From Desmodus rotundus (lineage: Eukaryota; Chordata; Mammalia; Chiroptera; Phyllostomidae): a stretch of DNA of 64,000 bases. Position 1 is the stretch's first letter, and the number at the start of each line of letters is the position of its first letter. The position numbers and the translations under genes are program-made. The DNA is taken from contig NC_071391.1 in assembly GCF_022682495.2 (NCBI RefSeq), forward strand, positions 15,723,680 to 15,787,679, read 5' to 3'. The notes beneath the pieces were generated by a model. That model was given only the letters and a program-made list of their open reading frames with translations. It did no database searches and was not told where the DNA came from. Positions 23,228 to 34,739 of this stretch are shown here, piece by piece.

Positions 23228-24269
23228 TATCGAGCAAGGAGGGTATTAGGGAGAACTAGGTTGGTAGTGTATTCTCCCTATTTTTAATTAGCTCAAGTCT
23301 TGTACAAGATCTGACCTAATATAAGAAAAGCCAAAGTTTAACTATTAATGAATAGGGTTCCATATCTGTACACTTTTCAGGGTCAGTAGAAACATATTCC
23401 TGATTCCTGATTTCATGAGCAAAGACTGGCACAACACTGTGAGCAAAATGATTTCTAAGATTATGTTTCTAAGTATAAACTACTCTTGTTAATTGATGGC
23501 GATTTTAAAACACACTCTCTAGAAATCCCTGCAGACTTATCAATGCCTTCAGTGTCCATCATAAGGTTCATGCCCTCAAAATAATCATTGACTAAATCAT
23601 TAATTAGCTCTATATTATATCCCAATGGGGGATTCCATTTTGACAGTTAATTACTGTAATAAATTAACCAGAGACCATCAATCTTCTTAACAGGTGGTTT
23701 CTACTTTTCCTTCAAGCTTGCCAAGATGCCTCCATCATAAATCAGAAAACAGAGTCTTTAGGACGAAACACCCACAGCATAACGGCCTGAGTGGAGGCCT
23801 GTATTGTACTCTTGGATGTTCCTGATGCTGCAGAGAATCAGCTCCGGTGTCGGGCTTCCTTCCCAGGGCGACCCAACACTGCCACCAACAGCAGACCATC
23901 GGCTGCTCCAGGAAACAGGCTGAATTTACAGGACTCTTTACTTGAAAATCAGACACTGCCAAAGCATGCTGCTGACAGAAGATCCAGTGGAACAAGAATT
24001 AATTTTGCAAGACTAAACGGGACCAATGAGGAACATTTAATAGTGGTTTTGAGAAAACATCTTTTCTTTCTCCTTAATTTTTTATTAACCCTCTTTGTGT
24101 CTGACTATAGTTGAATAAATTAAAACAATGCACGCTTCCAATGGTATGTTGTTCCTACTGATGCATCTGAATTCAGGAAAAACATTCTTGGGGAAACATT
24201 AATATAGCTGATAAACTATGGCAGATTGTATTTTTCAAATCCAGATTTTATTTTCAAAAAACATCTCCC

Positions 24270-24796
24270 TCCCCACATGTTCTCCAGTGACCCAGTCACT
24301 CCCCCATCAAGAAGAGGAGTCCTTCCCCGCCCCTTGAATCTGGGCAGGCGCAGGACTGCTCTGACCGACCGCGTGTGGTGAAAGTAACATCACGTGAATT
24401 CTGAGAGTCAGTCACCAAAACCAATCAGCTTCTGCCTGCTTCTCTTGGAACACTCGCTCTGAGGGAAGACAGTTGCCATCTGGGAAGTCCACCTGCCCTG
24501 AGATGGCCATGCTAGAGAGGCCACACAGACGTACTCTAGTCACCAAACAGCTCCAGCTTCGCAGTCACTCCTGCCATTGCACCAGCCTATGGGAGAAGCC
24601 ATCTCAGGTCTTCCAGCCCAGACGATCCATCAGCTGAGTATCAGTGAGTGACCTCCGCAATGCCGTGAGGAGCAAAGGAGTTGTCCCAGGGTCCTGGCAA
24701 AATTTCTGAGCAGAATTTATGAGCACCTAAAATCGTTGTTATTTTACACTGATAAGTTTGGAGTTTGTTATGCAGCAAAAGTAATTGCAGCATAAC
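24270..24796 (+). mobile_element. MLT1-type (MaLR) LTR
   Basis: 'gagggaagacagttgccatc', 'gccatgctagagaggccac', 'gaagccatctcaggtcttccagccc', 'tcagtgagtgacctccgcaatgcc', 'gtcctggcaaaatttctgagcag' and the end 'gtttgttatgcagcaaaagtaat' follow the order of an old MLT1 LTR. It is a solo copy antisense to HSD17B12. Confidence 0.65.
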
Positions 24797-27700
24797 CTAG
24801 TAAATCATAAAGTAAATTTAAAGACAGTAATTGTGTAGAAAATAGAATACACTGATTGGCTTTTTCTGCAAAACTAATCAGAACAATGGCCAAATATTAT
24901 ACACTGCGTCTTTACTGAGTTCTTTTACTTTACATGGTAATGTAATTATTTGCATATGCTGAATAAGAATCTATCCTTCTCTCTACCAGGAAATAATTAG
25001 AGAAAACAAATTTGTAACCATGACCATGCCAGCAATGTCTCATTTAACGGGAAATCTCATTAATTAGGCACGACAAGCCCACTAGGAAGAAACAAGGATT
25101 GCACTCCATTTTGTGGACACTGCTTCAAAAGCCTCCCAGGAAACTCTGTTGGTACCTCTACGGCTTGTGGAGTCTCACTTTTATAGGTAGTAAAAAAATG
25201 CCACTTTCTGGGAGGTCTGGAACATTGACAAATTTGGGCATCTTGGAGTAAAAGGATACTCGGTAGTCACAAGTACTACAGGCAATGCCGGTAGAGGCAA
25301 ACTGGGTGGCTTCTGGCTCCTCACTTTGGACTGCGTGAACTCTAAGGGCCATGAAAATATTTCTGGTACTGCAGAAGTGATAGAAAAGTACATATGAGTA
25401 GGGCCGCATGAGATTAACTCCCTCATCCTAACATCCTGTGGTTCTAGTCTTATTAAACATAAAATAAAAAGGTCCTTATGTGTCCACTACTGCCTCATTG
25501 TCCTTATGCAAATGAAACAGGCTAAACATAACAAAGCATTGTATTAATGATACTTCATTGGAAAATTGTGAACACACTTATTTGGTCAAATCCACATCGT
25601 AAATGCACAGGTCTGATCATAGGTAAAAAGTGAAACCTCACCTTAACCTATTCTCCTGCTGACTATAAATCAGTAAACTTCACATTTCTAAAAGCTTTGC
25701 ATTTCAAGAGAGAAGGTCACGGAATTACAAGGCCATCCTAAAGCCTTACACTTGGGATAAGTTACAAAAAAGAGAAACATCGTGTTTGGGGTTTTTTTAA
25801 ATAAAAGAAATGTGTGGTTTTTAAATCAAAGTTGTTTGAACTGCATGTAATCAGATTTACACATAATAATATAACTGTAAATATCACCATCTCTATACAT
25901 ACCTTGCAAACTGAGTTCTTCTGAAAGCTAGTCTCCTTTACATCACACTTTATTGCAAGTACAAACTCAGCTCCGAGTTCAAATCAAAATGGACAGAAAA
26001 CTTAACATATTAATAATCTTGGCTAACAATAACAAAATAAGCTTATTGAGTATGATGACTTTCAGCTTGTCTTAATTCAACGGGTGATGGGTACCCGTAC
26101 AAAGAACTATAATTTCATCAAAGCAGTCAATCCTGAAAAAGCACTTCTCCACTGCTGGCAGAACATTTCGCTCCCTACTAACTTGTATATAATCCCTTCA
26201 ATTTTTTTCTGAAGAACCTTGACTGAGGAGTAGGCTGCCCTGCGCTCACAAGGAATTGCTTCTGAAGGCACGGAATCCCCAAGTCTGCATAAAGACAGTG
26301 GACAATCAGAAGGGGAGAGCAGCAAGAAGTCCCCTATTTTCTTCAGGGAGCATGCGGTTTCCTTTTCAATCTCCTCCTTTCTTCTCTCAGTAAGATAAGG
26401 AAGAAGGAGGAATGAGTTTAACCCACTGGAGTGAGTTTAACTGCTGGACCAGAGGAGACAAGGTGCCCTTAGTTAAACTACCTTGCTAGGCTTGTCACCT
26501 GACTGAACTCTTGCCGACTGGAAAATGGTACCAGGAGTGGGATCCCCAAAATAGACTTCAGAGGACTTTTGTATTGCTTTGCTTTGATCCATGATGCAGT
26601 AGCATCGCCATTAATCAAACAAATGCTGGTTGCTGGTTATATAAATTATCTACTGAAAAAGTCAGTGTCTTAAGCAACAGTTGCTACATTTGGGTTTGGC
26701 AGAAATAAGCACAAAGAGTATGGTATGGCAGGGCTTCTTCTCAATGCACGGGAGCACCTACCAGAAGAAAATGATAAGCTAGGGCCTTTAAACTTTCAGC
26801 TCACATTTATGATCAGAGAAACAGAGAGCTTCCATGGCAGCCCTAATAAAAACTTTTATGCCTAATAGCTACTGGCCTCACCTCACTAACATCAGCTTTA
26901 CCTGTGCCCGTGGCAGAACTGCAATGCCAGTTGAATTCCACAGACCCACCATGTTTCAGGTAGGAAAGTGAAAGTGCAGAATGAGAAGAGTGAGACCCGC
27001 AGACTTAGGACAGGGATGTCTGGGTGAACTCGGCTGAAGCCAAGAATCCCAAACCCCCAAGCTACCCTGAGCCTCCCTTGCCAGTGGAAACAGAAATAGC
27101 CCACCCTCCTGTGCCTAAAGGGATTAACTCTCCCTGGCTTCAAGTCCTTTAACCTCAACATAACTCCAAGGGTGGTTTTCTTGCAAGAGAATTCCACTTC
27201 TTCTCAAGACACACTGGAGCATCCCTTACTGCCACCATAACAGGGTTGTACCACAGCATTCTCCAGGAAAAAATAAAAGTCGGAGCCACAAAGTTAACGA
27301 GTAACTTACACACAAAAATAACTGCAAAATTTTGCTATTTCATATTGGTAGAAACCTGGGACATCTGTGTGAGAATGGATTCTGAGTGTTAGACCAAGGA
27401 AAACAGAATATCACACCAGATTGGGCCGTTTTTTTAATGAGTCACTTAGAGATTTAGGATTTAAGAGTTAGCTTGTGTCACTGGAAGGGGCTCTATGAGT
27501 TAACTTGGTTGGCTGACTAAAACTTGGACCTGATAAGAGCCTACATTTAACAGATTTGAGAGGTCAGACCCTGCCTGGCGTAACGCAGAGGCAGGGATCC
27601 AAGTGCTTAAGAAGAGGACAGCTGGAGTGGATCTGCCACGTGTAACTTGCACACACAACCCCTCCACCCCTGTACTCCGGCAGGCCCAGGGGGTACTCCC

Positions 27701-27920
27701 TTCACCACGGCTCCAGCTTCGAAACTAGAGTACAACAGTACGGGCAAGAGGTGTTAGCCTGGCCCTTTAACACCCTGCCACTCATAAAACTCATCATGTT
27801 GCTACAAAATAAGAACCTCTCCATTTTTTCTCCCTAGCTTCTTCTTTGTTTCCTTCAGGATACCTACTACAAATGGCAATTACTTATTTGTCTGGGTTTT
27901 TTTGGTTTGGGACCTATTTG
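24797..27920. other. Intronic sequence, no repeat named
   Basis: Mostly AT-rich unique-looking DNA. The minus strand at 25158-25409 holds an 83-residue frame (KMPKFVNVPDLPE near its end) that I could not match to a family. Poly-purine and GC-richer patches at 26900-27200 and 27540-27740 contain no supported gene. Confidence 0.4.
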
Positions 27921-27924
27921 TTCC

Positions 27925-28060
27925 CTCTTTCTCCTCCACTGGCACATGACTTCCCCGAGGGCGAGGACTGCGTCCATCTCGTTCGGCACCGTACCCTGGC
28001 TGCCCAGCACAGCCCCTGGTACACAGGCGCTCCATACACATGCGTTGAAAGCGTAAACAG
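27925..28060 (+). repeat. L2-like 3' end fragment
   Basis: 'ttccccgagggcgaggactg', 'cagcacagcccctggtacac' and 'ggcgctccatacacatgcgttgaa' are a CpG-retaining, diverged form of the L2 tail. Confidence 0.5.
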
Positions 28061-29430
28061 TCTGTCTTTGTCAACATCAAATTCTGGTACTTTCTTCTTC
28101 TGGAAGAGACATGTTCAGGGAAACATTATCCTCCCAAAGAGATGATCCACACCTGAGTTGAAAACTTGAACGAGTTTATAAATCTCCTCTGTGTGTTTCC
28201 TCAGCTTAGAGCGAATGACCTGGTCTGCTGATACCACCTCTTCTGTTAAATGTACATTATTCGCAGGAGAAAAATATTTTCCCACACTCTCAATAAGGAA
28301 AAGAAACCTTTCCTTACAATAAAGGTCAAGTGAGTGTTTTTACCATCCGCTCCATCATGAAAATGCTCTAACAGAACCCCGTCCTGCTCCAGGATCACAT
28401 TTCTGCCCACGGCCACGTGTCGCTCCCTATCACAAGTTAACCAAATTCTCAAATCCTCTTGAAGTGTATCTTCTCACTTGCTAGGCAATTTACATACGGC
28501 TGGAGCACTTGTTGAAAGAGTGGCATGAGGCAGCTTTTCTGGTTTCTGCGTCAAGCAGATGGCCAATTCATTCATATCACAGCATTTCAAAACAACGTTT
28601 TATTTAACCAAAAGCATCTATTTTCTGCATATGAACCTTTACTTTTGGCAACTAGGAGAGGCTCTCATTAACAGCCAATTTTACACGCACACACACACAG
28701 CACATCTCATCACTGTGAGACTCACCCGCACGACTACAAGTATTTAAGAGAGAAACAGCACTGAGACCCAGCTGGTTTGCTCAGTTCGCCTACTACAGAA
28801 GTAACCACACAGCTTGGCTCAAATTCACGCCTCAGCAAAATTGCAAAATACTGTTGTCTTGGACCTTCAGGGTGGCATTTACATAGAACCGTGCAAGTTA
28901 AAATCCTTAAATGCCAACGATTTCCTGTATATCTGTATACCACATGCTCACCTTTGTAAAGATCTGTGCTCTCAGCAGGGTTAAAAATAATTTAGCAAAC
29001 TTATTATTGGGAATCCATAAAGATCATTTGCACATAAAAGTTAAGTGCATCTATGTACAATTTGTCCAGTAGGATGAGCTATGCTCTGGAAAGAAATAAC
29101 AAATATATTCCTTACCTCACAAGGTAAGGAATATCTGCTACCTCACGAGGATGCTCAAAAGATCAAGGGCAATAATAAATGTGATGGAATAAATAATAAA
29201 GCACTATATAAATGTTAGTAGTAGGTGGTAATGTTAATAAAAACACAGTACGTGTATGCCTTAAACTTAGAGAACTTGATAGTCAATTATGTCTCAGTAA
29301 ATGTGGGGGGAAAATAATCATCAAATACAGTAGAAATCCCCTCTTCTCAAAGAATTGGGGGAGCTTGTTAGTTGGCTACTTAGAGAAATCAGTTAAAGCA
29401 AGGAATCCTACAAAATGATAAATACACATT
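28061..29430. other. Intronic sequence; short MIR tail at about 29140-29225
   Basis: Most of the stretch is unclassified. 'cctcacgaggatgctcaaaag', 'taaagcactatataaatg' and 'ttagtagtaggtgg' at 29142-29229 are the MIR 3' end. A short (CA)n lies at about 28688-28699. No gene is supported. Confidence 0.4.
29105..29134. other. Perfect 12-bp inverted repeat with 6-nt loop
   Basis: ATATTCCTTACC at 29105-29116 is the exact reverse complement of 29123-29134; the loop is TCACAA. It abuts a MIR fragment. Confidence 0.9.
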
Positions 29431-29439
29431 GTAAGCATT

Positions 29440-29818
29440 TTATTTTAATTTAAACCAGGTATGGAACTGGAGAGCATTATGCCAAGTGTATTAAGCCAGG
29501 CGGTGAAAGACAAATACCACATGATCTCAACTTTAAGTGGAACCTAATCAACAAAACAAACAAGCAAGCAAAATATTACCAGAGACATTGAAATTAAGAA
29601 CTGACAGTAACCAGAGGGGAGGTGGGAGGGGAAAGTGGAGGGCAAGGGGGTAAGGGTTTTCAGGAATAAGTATAAAGGACACGTGGACAAAATCAAGGGG
29701 TGGGGGTGGAAGCAGGGGAGGGAGGTGCAGATGGCTGGGGTGGGGGGGAATGGTGGGAGGAAAATGCAGACAACTGTACTTGAACAACAATGAAATAAAA
29801 TAAATAAATAAACAAACC
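29440..29818 (+). mobile_element. L1 3' end with G-rich 3' UTR and poly(A)
   Basis: The start 'gcattatgccaagtgtattaagcc' and 'gacaaataccacatgatctc' is the end of L1 ORF2. It is followed by a polypurine, G-rich 3' UTR (29590-29760) with several G-runs of 3-7. It ends 'gaacaacaatgaaataaaa' and an A-rich tail. It is a short 5'-truncated copy antisense to HSD17B12 and about 1 kb from exon 3. Confidence 0.75.
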
Positions 29819-30776
29819 ATGTATAAGTACAATTCACTAATCCTCTGGGTGGGGCCCAGGCTTTCTCTTTGAGTTCAGATCTGTGGAGGAATCCCAGTCT
29901 TTCTGGCATAAACCACACTCATAATGCATCAGTTAATATATGGCAGTTCCAGTTGTTTTGAAATGCAGCAAAAGCTTCAACACAAATGAAATAACCAGAG
30001 AGCAAATTTCTTCTCCCTTTTTATAATTCTTTCCAGTATTTTACACTTGTCTTGTTAGCCCCTAATTCCACAGCCAATTTCCAAAAGAACGGACTTTTCT
30101 TACTTTTTTCCACAGCATTCAACTTAGTTTTTGTAGAAATAACTCCCCTTTTTACACCAAGAGGCATCAGTTTACAGAATAGGTGAATTGCAGAACAAAC
30201 ACAACTGACTCTTAATGAGAAAGTAATTTGACTTGCAGGTGTCCAAGTGCACAGGCGTCACTGAGAAGCCCACCAGCCATAGTCCCCATCCTGGGAATAT
30301 CAGCGAGTTTCAGCAAGGATAGGGACAGCACTGGTTTATCCACCTGGCTGTTACTTAGCCGTCAGTTTAAAAGGTCTTTGCTGTAATATAATTCCGGTCT
30401 CAAGCACAGCTAACTGTGAAGAAAGTTCAAAATAGTTTCCCTGCCGCGTGTATATCTGCTACCTTTGTATTTTCCTCAACCATAGGATGCATGCTTTAGA
30501 GACAACAAAGTCAAAGAGTGAAAAAACACGCAAGAATATTAAAATGAAGCAACAGAAAATGTGTAAGTAGAACAAACATGATAAAATAATCAGAGAATTT
30601 GACTTCTAACAAATTAAATGAGTCACTAAAAGACATTTTAAGCAAATTACAATAGCCCTCAATGAGTCCGAAAAAACTGATGATCCATCGTTACAAAAGC
30701 TTGTTAACAGAATAAAAAAGCAGCTTTGGTGTTCATTTTCTAATCATAAGGGGAGGGGAGGGCAATGTGGGAACTT
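29819..30776. other. Intron flanking exon 3, nothing recognised
   Basis: Unique-looking DNA with no repeat I can name. It contains the first kilobase of intron 3 after the exon 3 donor. Confidence 0.45.
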
Positions 30777-30778
30777 AC

Positions 30779-30854
30779 GTATTTCACTGGAAACCTGGTT
30801 CAGTTTGTCCTGCGACCTACTGATAAGGACAACCTTCATTCCATGCTTCGCTAA
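30779..30854 (-). CDS. HSD17B12: HSD17B12 exon 3 (partial CDS)
   Basis: This is the next coding exon of the same reductase. On the minus strand the acceptor is a pyrimidine tract ending CCTGTTTCAG and the donor is GTAAGT. The exon is 76 nt: 25 codons plus one base, starting in phase 0 exactly where exon 2 ends. It reads LAKHGMKVVL, then ISRS, then QDKLNQ, then VSSEI. This covers beta-strand 2 of the Rossmann fold and the SRS segment expected to contact the cofactor ribose or phosphate (family knowledge). Relative to the human protein as I remember it, SKDKLDQ is SQDKLNQ here; these are surface-type substitutions with no break. The last exon base is C, so the split codon would start with C, probably Gln where human has Lys if exon 4 begins AA. 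No stop or frameshift is present, and the exon looks functional. Confidence 0.93.
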
Positions 30855-31647
30855 CTGAAACAGGAAAACAGACACCGGACAATTGAATCACAACCAGGCA
30901 TTTGATTTGGAAACAGAAATTATATATATATTCTCATTTTAAGAAAACCCGACCATATGATAATCCAAGTTAAAAAATAAAATAAAATAACCCCAAGTGT
31001 AATGAGTGGGCAATCCAAAATGAAGACTTTATAAGAGGATTCCCCAAAGGGTTGACTTTATAAATCAAGCTAGTATATAAATGCCAAAGGGTTTTAGAAG
31101 AAATAAATGGTTACTTTTTATTTTGTGTCCATCTAGACAGTTTGAGTTTTTCAAACCATAATTATCGATCACTTCTATAATTCAAAAATTAACTTTAAAG
31201 TAGTTTTCATTCAGACTGTATACATAAAGACTGGAGGAATGGCAAAGAAAACCATAGTTAAGATGTTAGCAATTCCAAAATATAGAATCAATTTTAAAAA
31301 TTTTATTAAGCATTACACCTTATGGACAAGAAAGGCAAACTAAGAGAGGTAATTGGACAAATTAACGAAGAGCCTCCTGAGGAGCGCCTTCCATGTACTT
31401 ACCCAGCACTCGCTAAGTGCTGCATAGACTAAGGAATGTGGCTTCTCCTCCGGAGACACACAGATATAGGGGCAAAGGAGAAACACTGACACACACAAGT
31501 TTTTAGTGAGCTGTTCCAGACAGTATGTCAAAGAGCTGTAAGTTAGCTGCTACAAACTATTAGCAATTTACTAAACTAATATTCTAGTCTTAAATCCTAA
31601 AGTTGGTTTTTATTAAGTAAAAAGTGGTATTGCAAATGAGAAGATAT

Positions 31648-31861
31648 AGAACTTTTATTTATTTACTTTTTTAGAGAGAAGGGAAGGGAGGGAGAAAGAG
31701 AGGGAGAGAACATCTGTGTGTGAGAGACACATCAACCAGTTGCCTCTTGCACAGCTGGGGACCTGGCCTGCAACCCAGGCATGTGCCCTGACCCAAATCC
31801 AACCAGCAACTTTCCGTTTTCGGGATGATGCCCAACCCGCTAAGCCATACCAGTCAGGGCT
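31648..31861 (-). repeat. VES SINE in intron 2
   Basis: Reverse-oriented copy: tail 'cttttatttatttacttttttag', then 'gagggagaaagagagggag', 'caaccagttgcctcttgcac', 'ctgcaacccaggcatgtgcc' and end 'ccataccagtcagggct'. It lies in gene-sense orientation about 0.8 kb upstream of exon 3. Confidence 0.92.
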
Positions 31862-32519
31862 AGAATACTTTTTTCAATAAAAATAACAAAGGTTGGTAAT
31901 AATTTGTTAAATTACTCTGCTGTGAAACCACTAAAGAACCCATGAGTCCAAACTGATAGGTTTTTGGTTTGTTTCTTTTTTTTAATTAACAGGGGAGGAA
32001 GGATAAAGAAAAGCTTTTATTTAAAGAAAAACAGCATCTAATAAGTGTTAAAGGAAAGACATCCTTAGAAAATCACCATTTTTAAACCACCATGGTAATA
32101 ACTAATTTAGGAAAAAATTGCCAATGGATGTTAGAACAATTGGGTGAAAAATTATTGGTAAATGGTATATTCACAGTCCTAAAGTACCACCCCACATATT
32201 CCTTATTAATTACAATGGAAAAGGTCCCTTTATAACGGAGAATTCTGGTGGGCGGCATTGTCATAAATGATTTATCTTAATACAGTCAATCATGAAACAA
32301 GGGGACTCCTTGTGCCTCCTGATCAGATAAAGTCAGGATGCAAAAGCACCTGTTCGACCTGAATCTAATCATGAGGAAGTAATCAGACAAATCCAGATTG
32401 AGAAACCTTTCACATAACAACTGGCCTGGAGTTTTCAAAAATGCCCCTGTTGAAAACGCATATACACAAAGGCTAGGGAACTCTTCCAGTCAAGAGACGT
32501 GTCACCTAAATGCAATATA

Positions 32520-32912
32520 TTAATCTCTACCTGGATGTGACCACATCTAAAAGAGCTCTAAGAAAAGTTTTGGGGAGAGCTGGGAAATCTGCATATGGGC
32601 TGTATGTTATGTAAATAATATTGTATCAAGTTAAACTTCTATGTATCATCACCGTATTGCCATTATAAGGGTGAACGTTCTAGGTCTTAGAAGATTCAGA
32701 CTGAAATAGTTAGGGATGGATTGTCAGGGTGTCTGTATCTTACAGTCCAGCTAAATGATCACTACAATAAAGTTAAATGCGGCAAATGCTAATAACTGGT
32801 GAATCCTGGTAAGGTATATGGGTGTTCATTATATTCTTCTTGCAACTTTTCTGTAGTTTTGATATTCAAGATAAAAAACTGGGAAAACAAAGAAGGATTA
32901 AAAAAAGAAAGA
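32520..32912 (+). mobile_element. L1 3' UTR fragment (older L1M type)
   Basis: 'ctgcatatgggctgtatgtta', 'taataactggtgaatcctgg', 'gtatatgggtgttcattata' and 'cttgcaacttttctgtagttttgatattc' match the 3' end of an old L1M-group element, ending in an A-rich tail. Subfamily is from recall. Confidence 0.55.
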
Positions 32913-33329
32913 AATGTTTGGGAACGACAAATGAGAGATTCGGCAGATCTTCATCATAACCGGGCAATGTCACAGGGTGAGGGTGCCTTCGCAGAACCGG
33001 AAGGCAGGGAAGCGTGCCCGGAGAGCACTGCCAAGGTCCCTGCTCTGTATGATGGTCTGCAAACTATTATGGTTTCCTGCGCTATCATCGCATTACCAGT
33101 AACTTCAATCCTTTGCCGTGCCTGCCAATTCCTTTCCGACAATCACAGCCCTTCTTGTGAAAATGATACCCTAAACTAAGCCTGGAAATATAACTTATAT
33201 GATAATAGATCCACCTTTTGGAAAACAGTTCAAAACTGAGGTCTGCCTAATACATGCGAAAGAAGGGAAACGAGACTGCCTTCTTCTGTAATATACTCCA
33301 AATACAGGTTATACACCATAAACTCAAAA

Positions 33330-34530
33330 CGGGTTAAAGACTTGAATGTAAGACCCCAAAAAATAAAACTCAGAAGAAAACATTGGCAGTAAACTCTGAC
33401 AATTCTCTTAGTAATATTTTTTCTGATACATCTACTTAGGCAAGGGAAACATAGGAAAAAATAAACAAATGGGAGTACATCAAACTAAAAAGTTTTTATA
33501 TTAACAAAACAAAAAGATAACATACTGAATGGAAGAAGATATTCATTAGTGATACATCTGATAAGAGGGTAATACCCAAAATTTAAAAAGAGCTCATGTA
33601 ACTAACACAAAATAATCCAATTAAAAAATGGGCAGAGAACATGAATAGACACTTCTCCAAAGAGGACATACAAATGGACAATAGACATCACTAATCATCA
33701 GAGAGATGCAATTTAATACTACAATGAGATATCACCTCACATCTGCCAGAATGGCCATCATCATTATACCAACAAACGAGAACCCTGGTGCACTGTTGTT
33801 GGTGGGAATGCAGACTGGTGCAGCCACCGTGGAAAGCAGTATGGAGCTACCTCAAATAAAATGCAACTACTCTATGATCCAGCAAGTCCATTTCTGGGTA
33901 TGTATCTGAAGAAATCCAAAACACTAATCCAAAGGATATATGTATACCTATGTTCACTACAGTGTAATATTTACAACAGCCAAGCATGGAAGCAATCCAA
34001 GTGCCCATCAATATACCAGTGGATAAAGATGTGGTGATATTAATGCATACAATTCAATAGTACTCAGGGAAAAAAAAAAGATTGAAATCTTACCATTGGC
34101 AACAACATGGATGGACCTAGAGGGTATTATGCTAGGTATAATAAGTCTGACAGAAAACAACAAATAACATATGATTTTACTTATTGTGGAATCCAAAAAG
34201 CAAAGTAAATGAACAAACAAAGCAGAAACACACTCTTAGATACAGAGAACAAACTGAGGGCTGCCAGGTGGGAGAGGGGCCAGGGGGCTGGGTGAAGAAG
34301 GTGAAGGGATTAAGAAGTCTAAACGGGCAGTTACAAAATAGCCACAGGGATGGATGTACAGTGCAGCAAAGGGAATATAGTCAATCATATTTTATTAACT
34401 ATGTATGGTGTCAGGTGGGTACTGGAATTATCAGAAGAATCACTTCATAAATTATATGATTATATACCTGAAACTAATATAAAATAATTTTAAATGTCAA
34501 CTGTAATTGAAAAATTAAAAAAAAAGAAAC
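33330..34530 (+). mobile_element. L1 ORF2 3' part and 3' UTR, 5'-truncated
   Basis: The order is that of the L1 ORF2 3' third: 'acttgaatgtaagaccccaa', 'aatgggcagagaacatgaat', 'gacacttctccaaagaggac', 'gagatatcacctcacatctgcc', 'gaatgcagactggtgcagcc', 'atgtggtgatattaatgc' and 'ggtattatgctaggtataataag'. A 3' UTR with 'ggatggatgtacagtgcagc' and an A-rich end at about 34500-34530 follow. Frames are broken. The end lies about 125 bp from HSD17B12 exon 2, in antisense. Confidence 0.8.
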
Positions 34531-34654
34531 CAAGGACTGTTCATACCTACACAATATAAAATAATGTTATACTAAAATTTTACAATTCCAACTTACCAGG
34601 GTAGAAAGTTTTACACTCATTTTGTATTAAAGAAAGGTCTTGAAAATGACCTAC

Positions 34655-34701
34655 CTCTTCTGCATATGATTTTCCAATTCCATCAGTACTACCTGTGACA
34701 A
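34655..34701 (-). CDS. HSD17B12: HSD17B12 exon 2 (partial CDS, Rossmann cofactor motif)
   Basis: This is an internal coding exon of the very-long-chain 3-oxoacyl-CoA reductase, the ER-membrane SDR enzyme that reduces 3-ketoacyl-CoA in the second step of fatty-acid elongation and was also described as a 17-beta-hydroxysteroid dehydrogenase. On the minus strand a pyrimidine tract ending TTTTCTCAG precedes the exon and GTAGGT follows it. The exon is 47 nt. With a G supplied by exon 1 it reads VVTGSTDGIGKSYAEE in one open frame. TGSTDGIG is the SDR TGxxxGxG dinucleotide-binding motif, so this exon forms the start of the Rossmann fold. The length and residues match the human HSD17B12 exon as I recall it; the paralogue HSD17B3 has TGAGDGIGKAYSFE here and fits less well. 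Exon 3 follows in phase 0, 3.8 kb to the left. Too short to stand out as an open frame. Confidence 0.93.
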
Positions 34702-34739
34702 CTGAGAAAAGAGAGAAAGTAAGTTTAGTTTAAGAATTA

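Larger units (their letters stand above)
22081..24269. other. Repeat-poor intronic block
   Basis: Apart from a 14-bp tandem repeat at 22222-22263 and a short (GT)n at about 22674-22684, I recognise no element. A CTCF-like motif lies at 23214-23227. A 107-residue frame at 23791-24114 has no recognisable domain. Confidence 0.4.
1..30778 (-). other. HSD17B12: HSD17B12 intron 3 (5' part, continues left of window)
   Basis: This begins at the GTAAGT donor of exon 3 and runs to the left edge. I looked for the next exon, expected to encode a segment resembling KVETRTIAVDF and IGILVNN, on the minus strand and did not see it. The intron probably exceeds 30 kb here. This was reading by eye, so a divergent or very short exon could be missed. 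Large introns are known for this gene in mammals. Confidence 0.7.
30855..34654 (-). other. HSD17B12: HSD17B12 intron 2 (complete)
   Basis: The intron is bounded by GTAGGT at its 5' end (just left of exon 2) and CCTGTTTCAG at its 3' end (just right of exon 3). It is 3.8 kb long. Roughly half is transposon: a VES SINE in gene-sense orientation and two L1 fragments antisense to the gene. The L1 nearest exon 2 stops about 120 bp from the splice donor. No other exon-like sequence was seen inside it. Confidence 0.85.

Noticed and set aside
28246..28452. HSD17B12 exon 4
   Set aside because: The minus-strand frame here does not resemble the expected KVETRTIAVDF / GILVNN segment and lacks phase-compatible splice sites.
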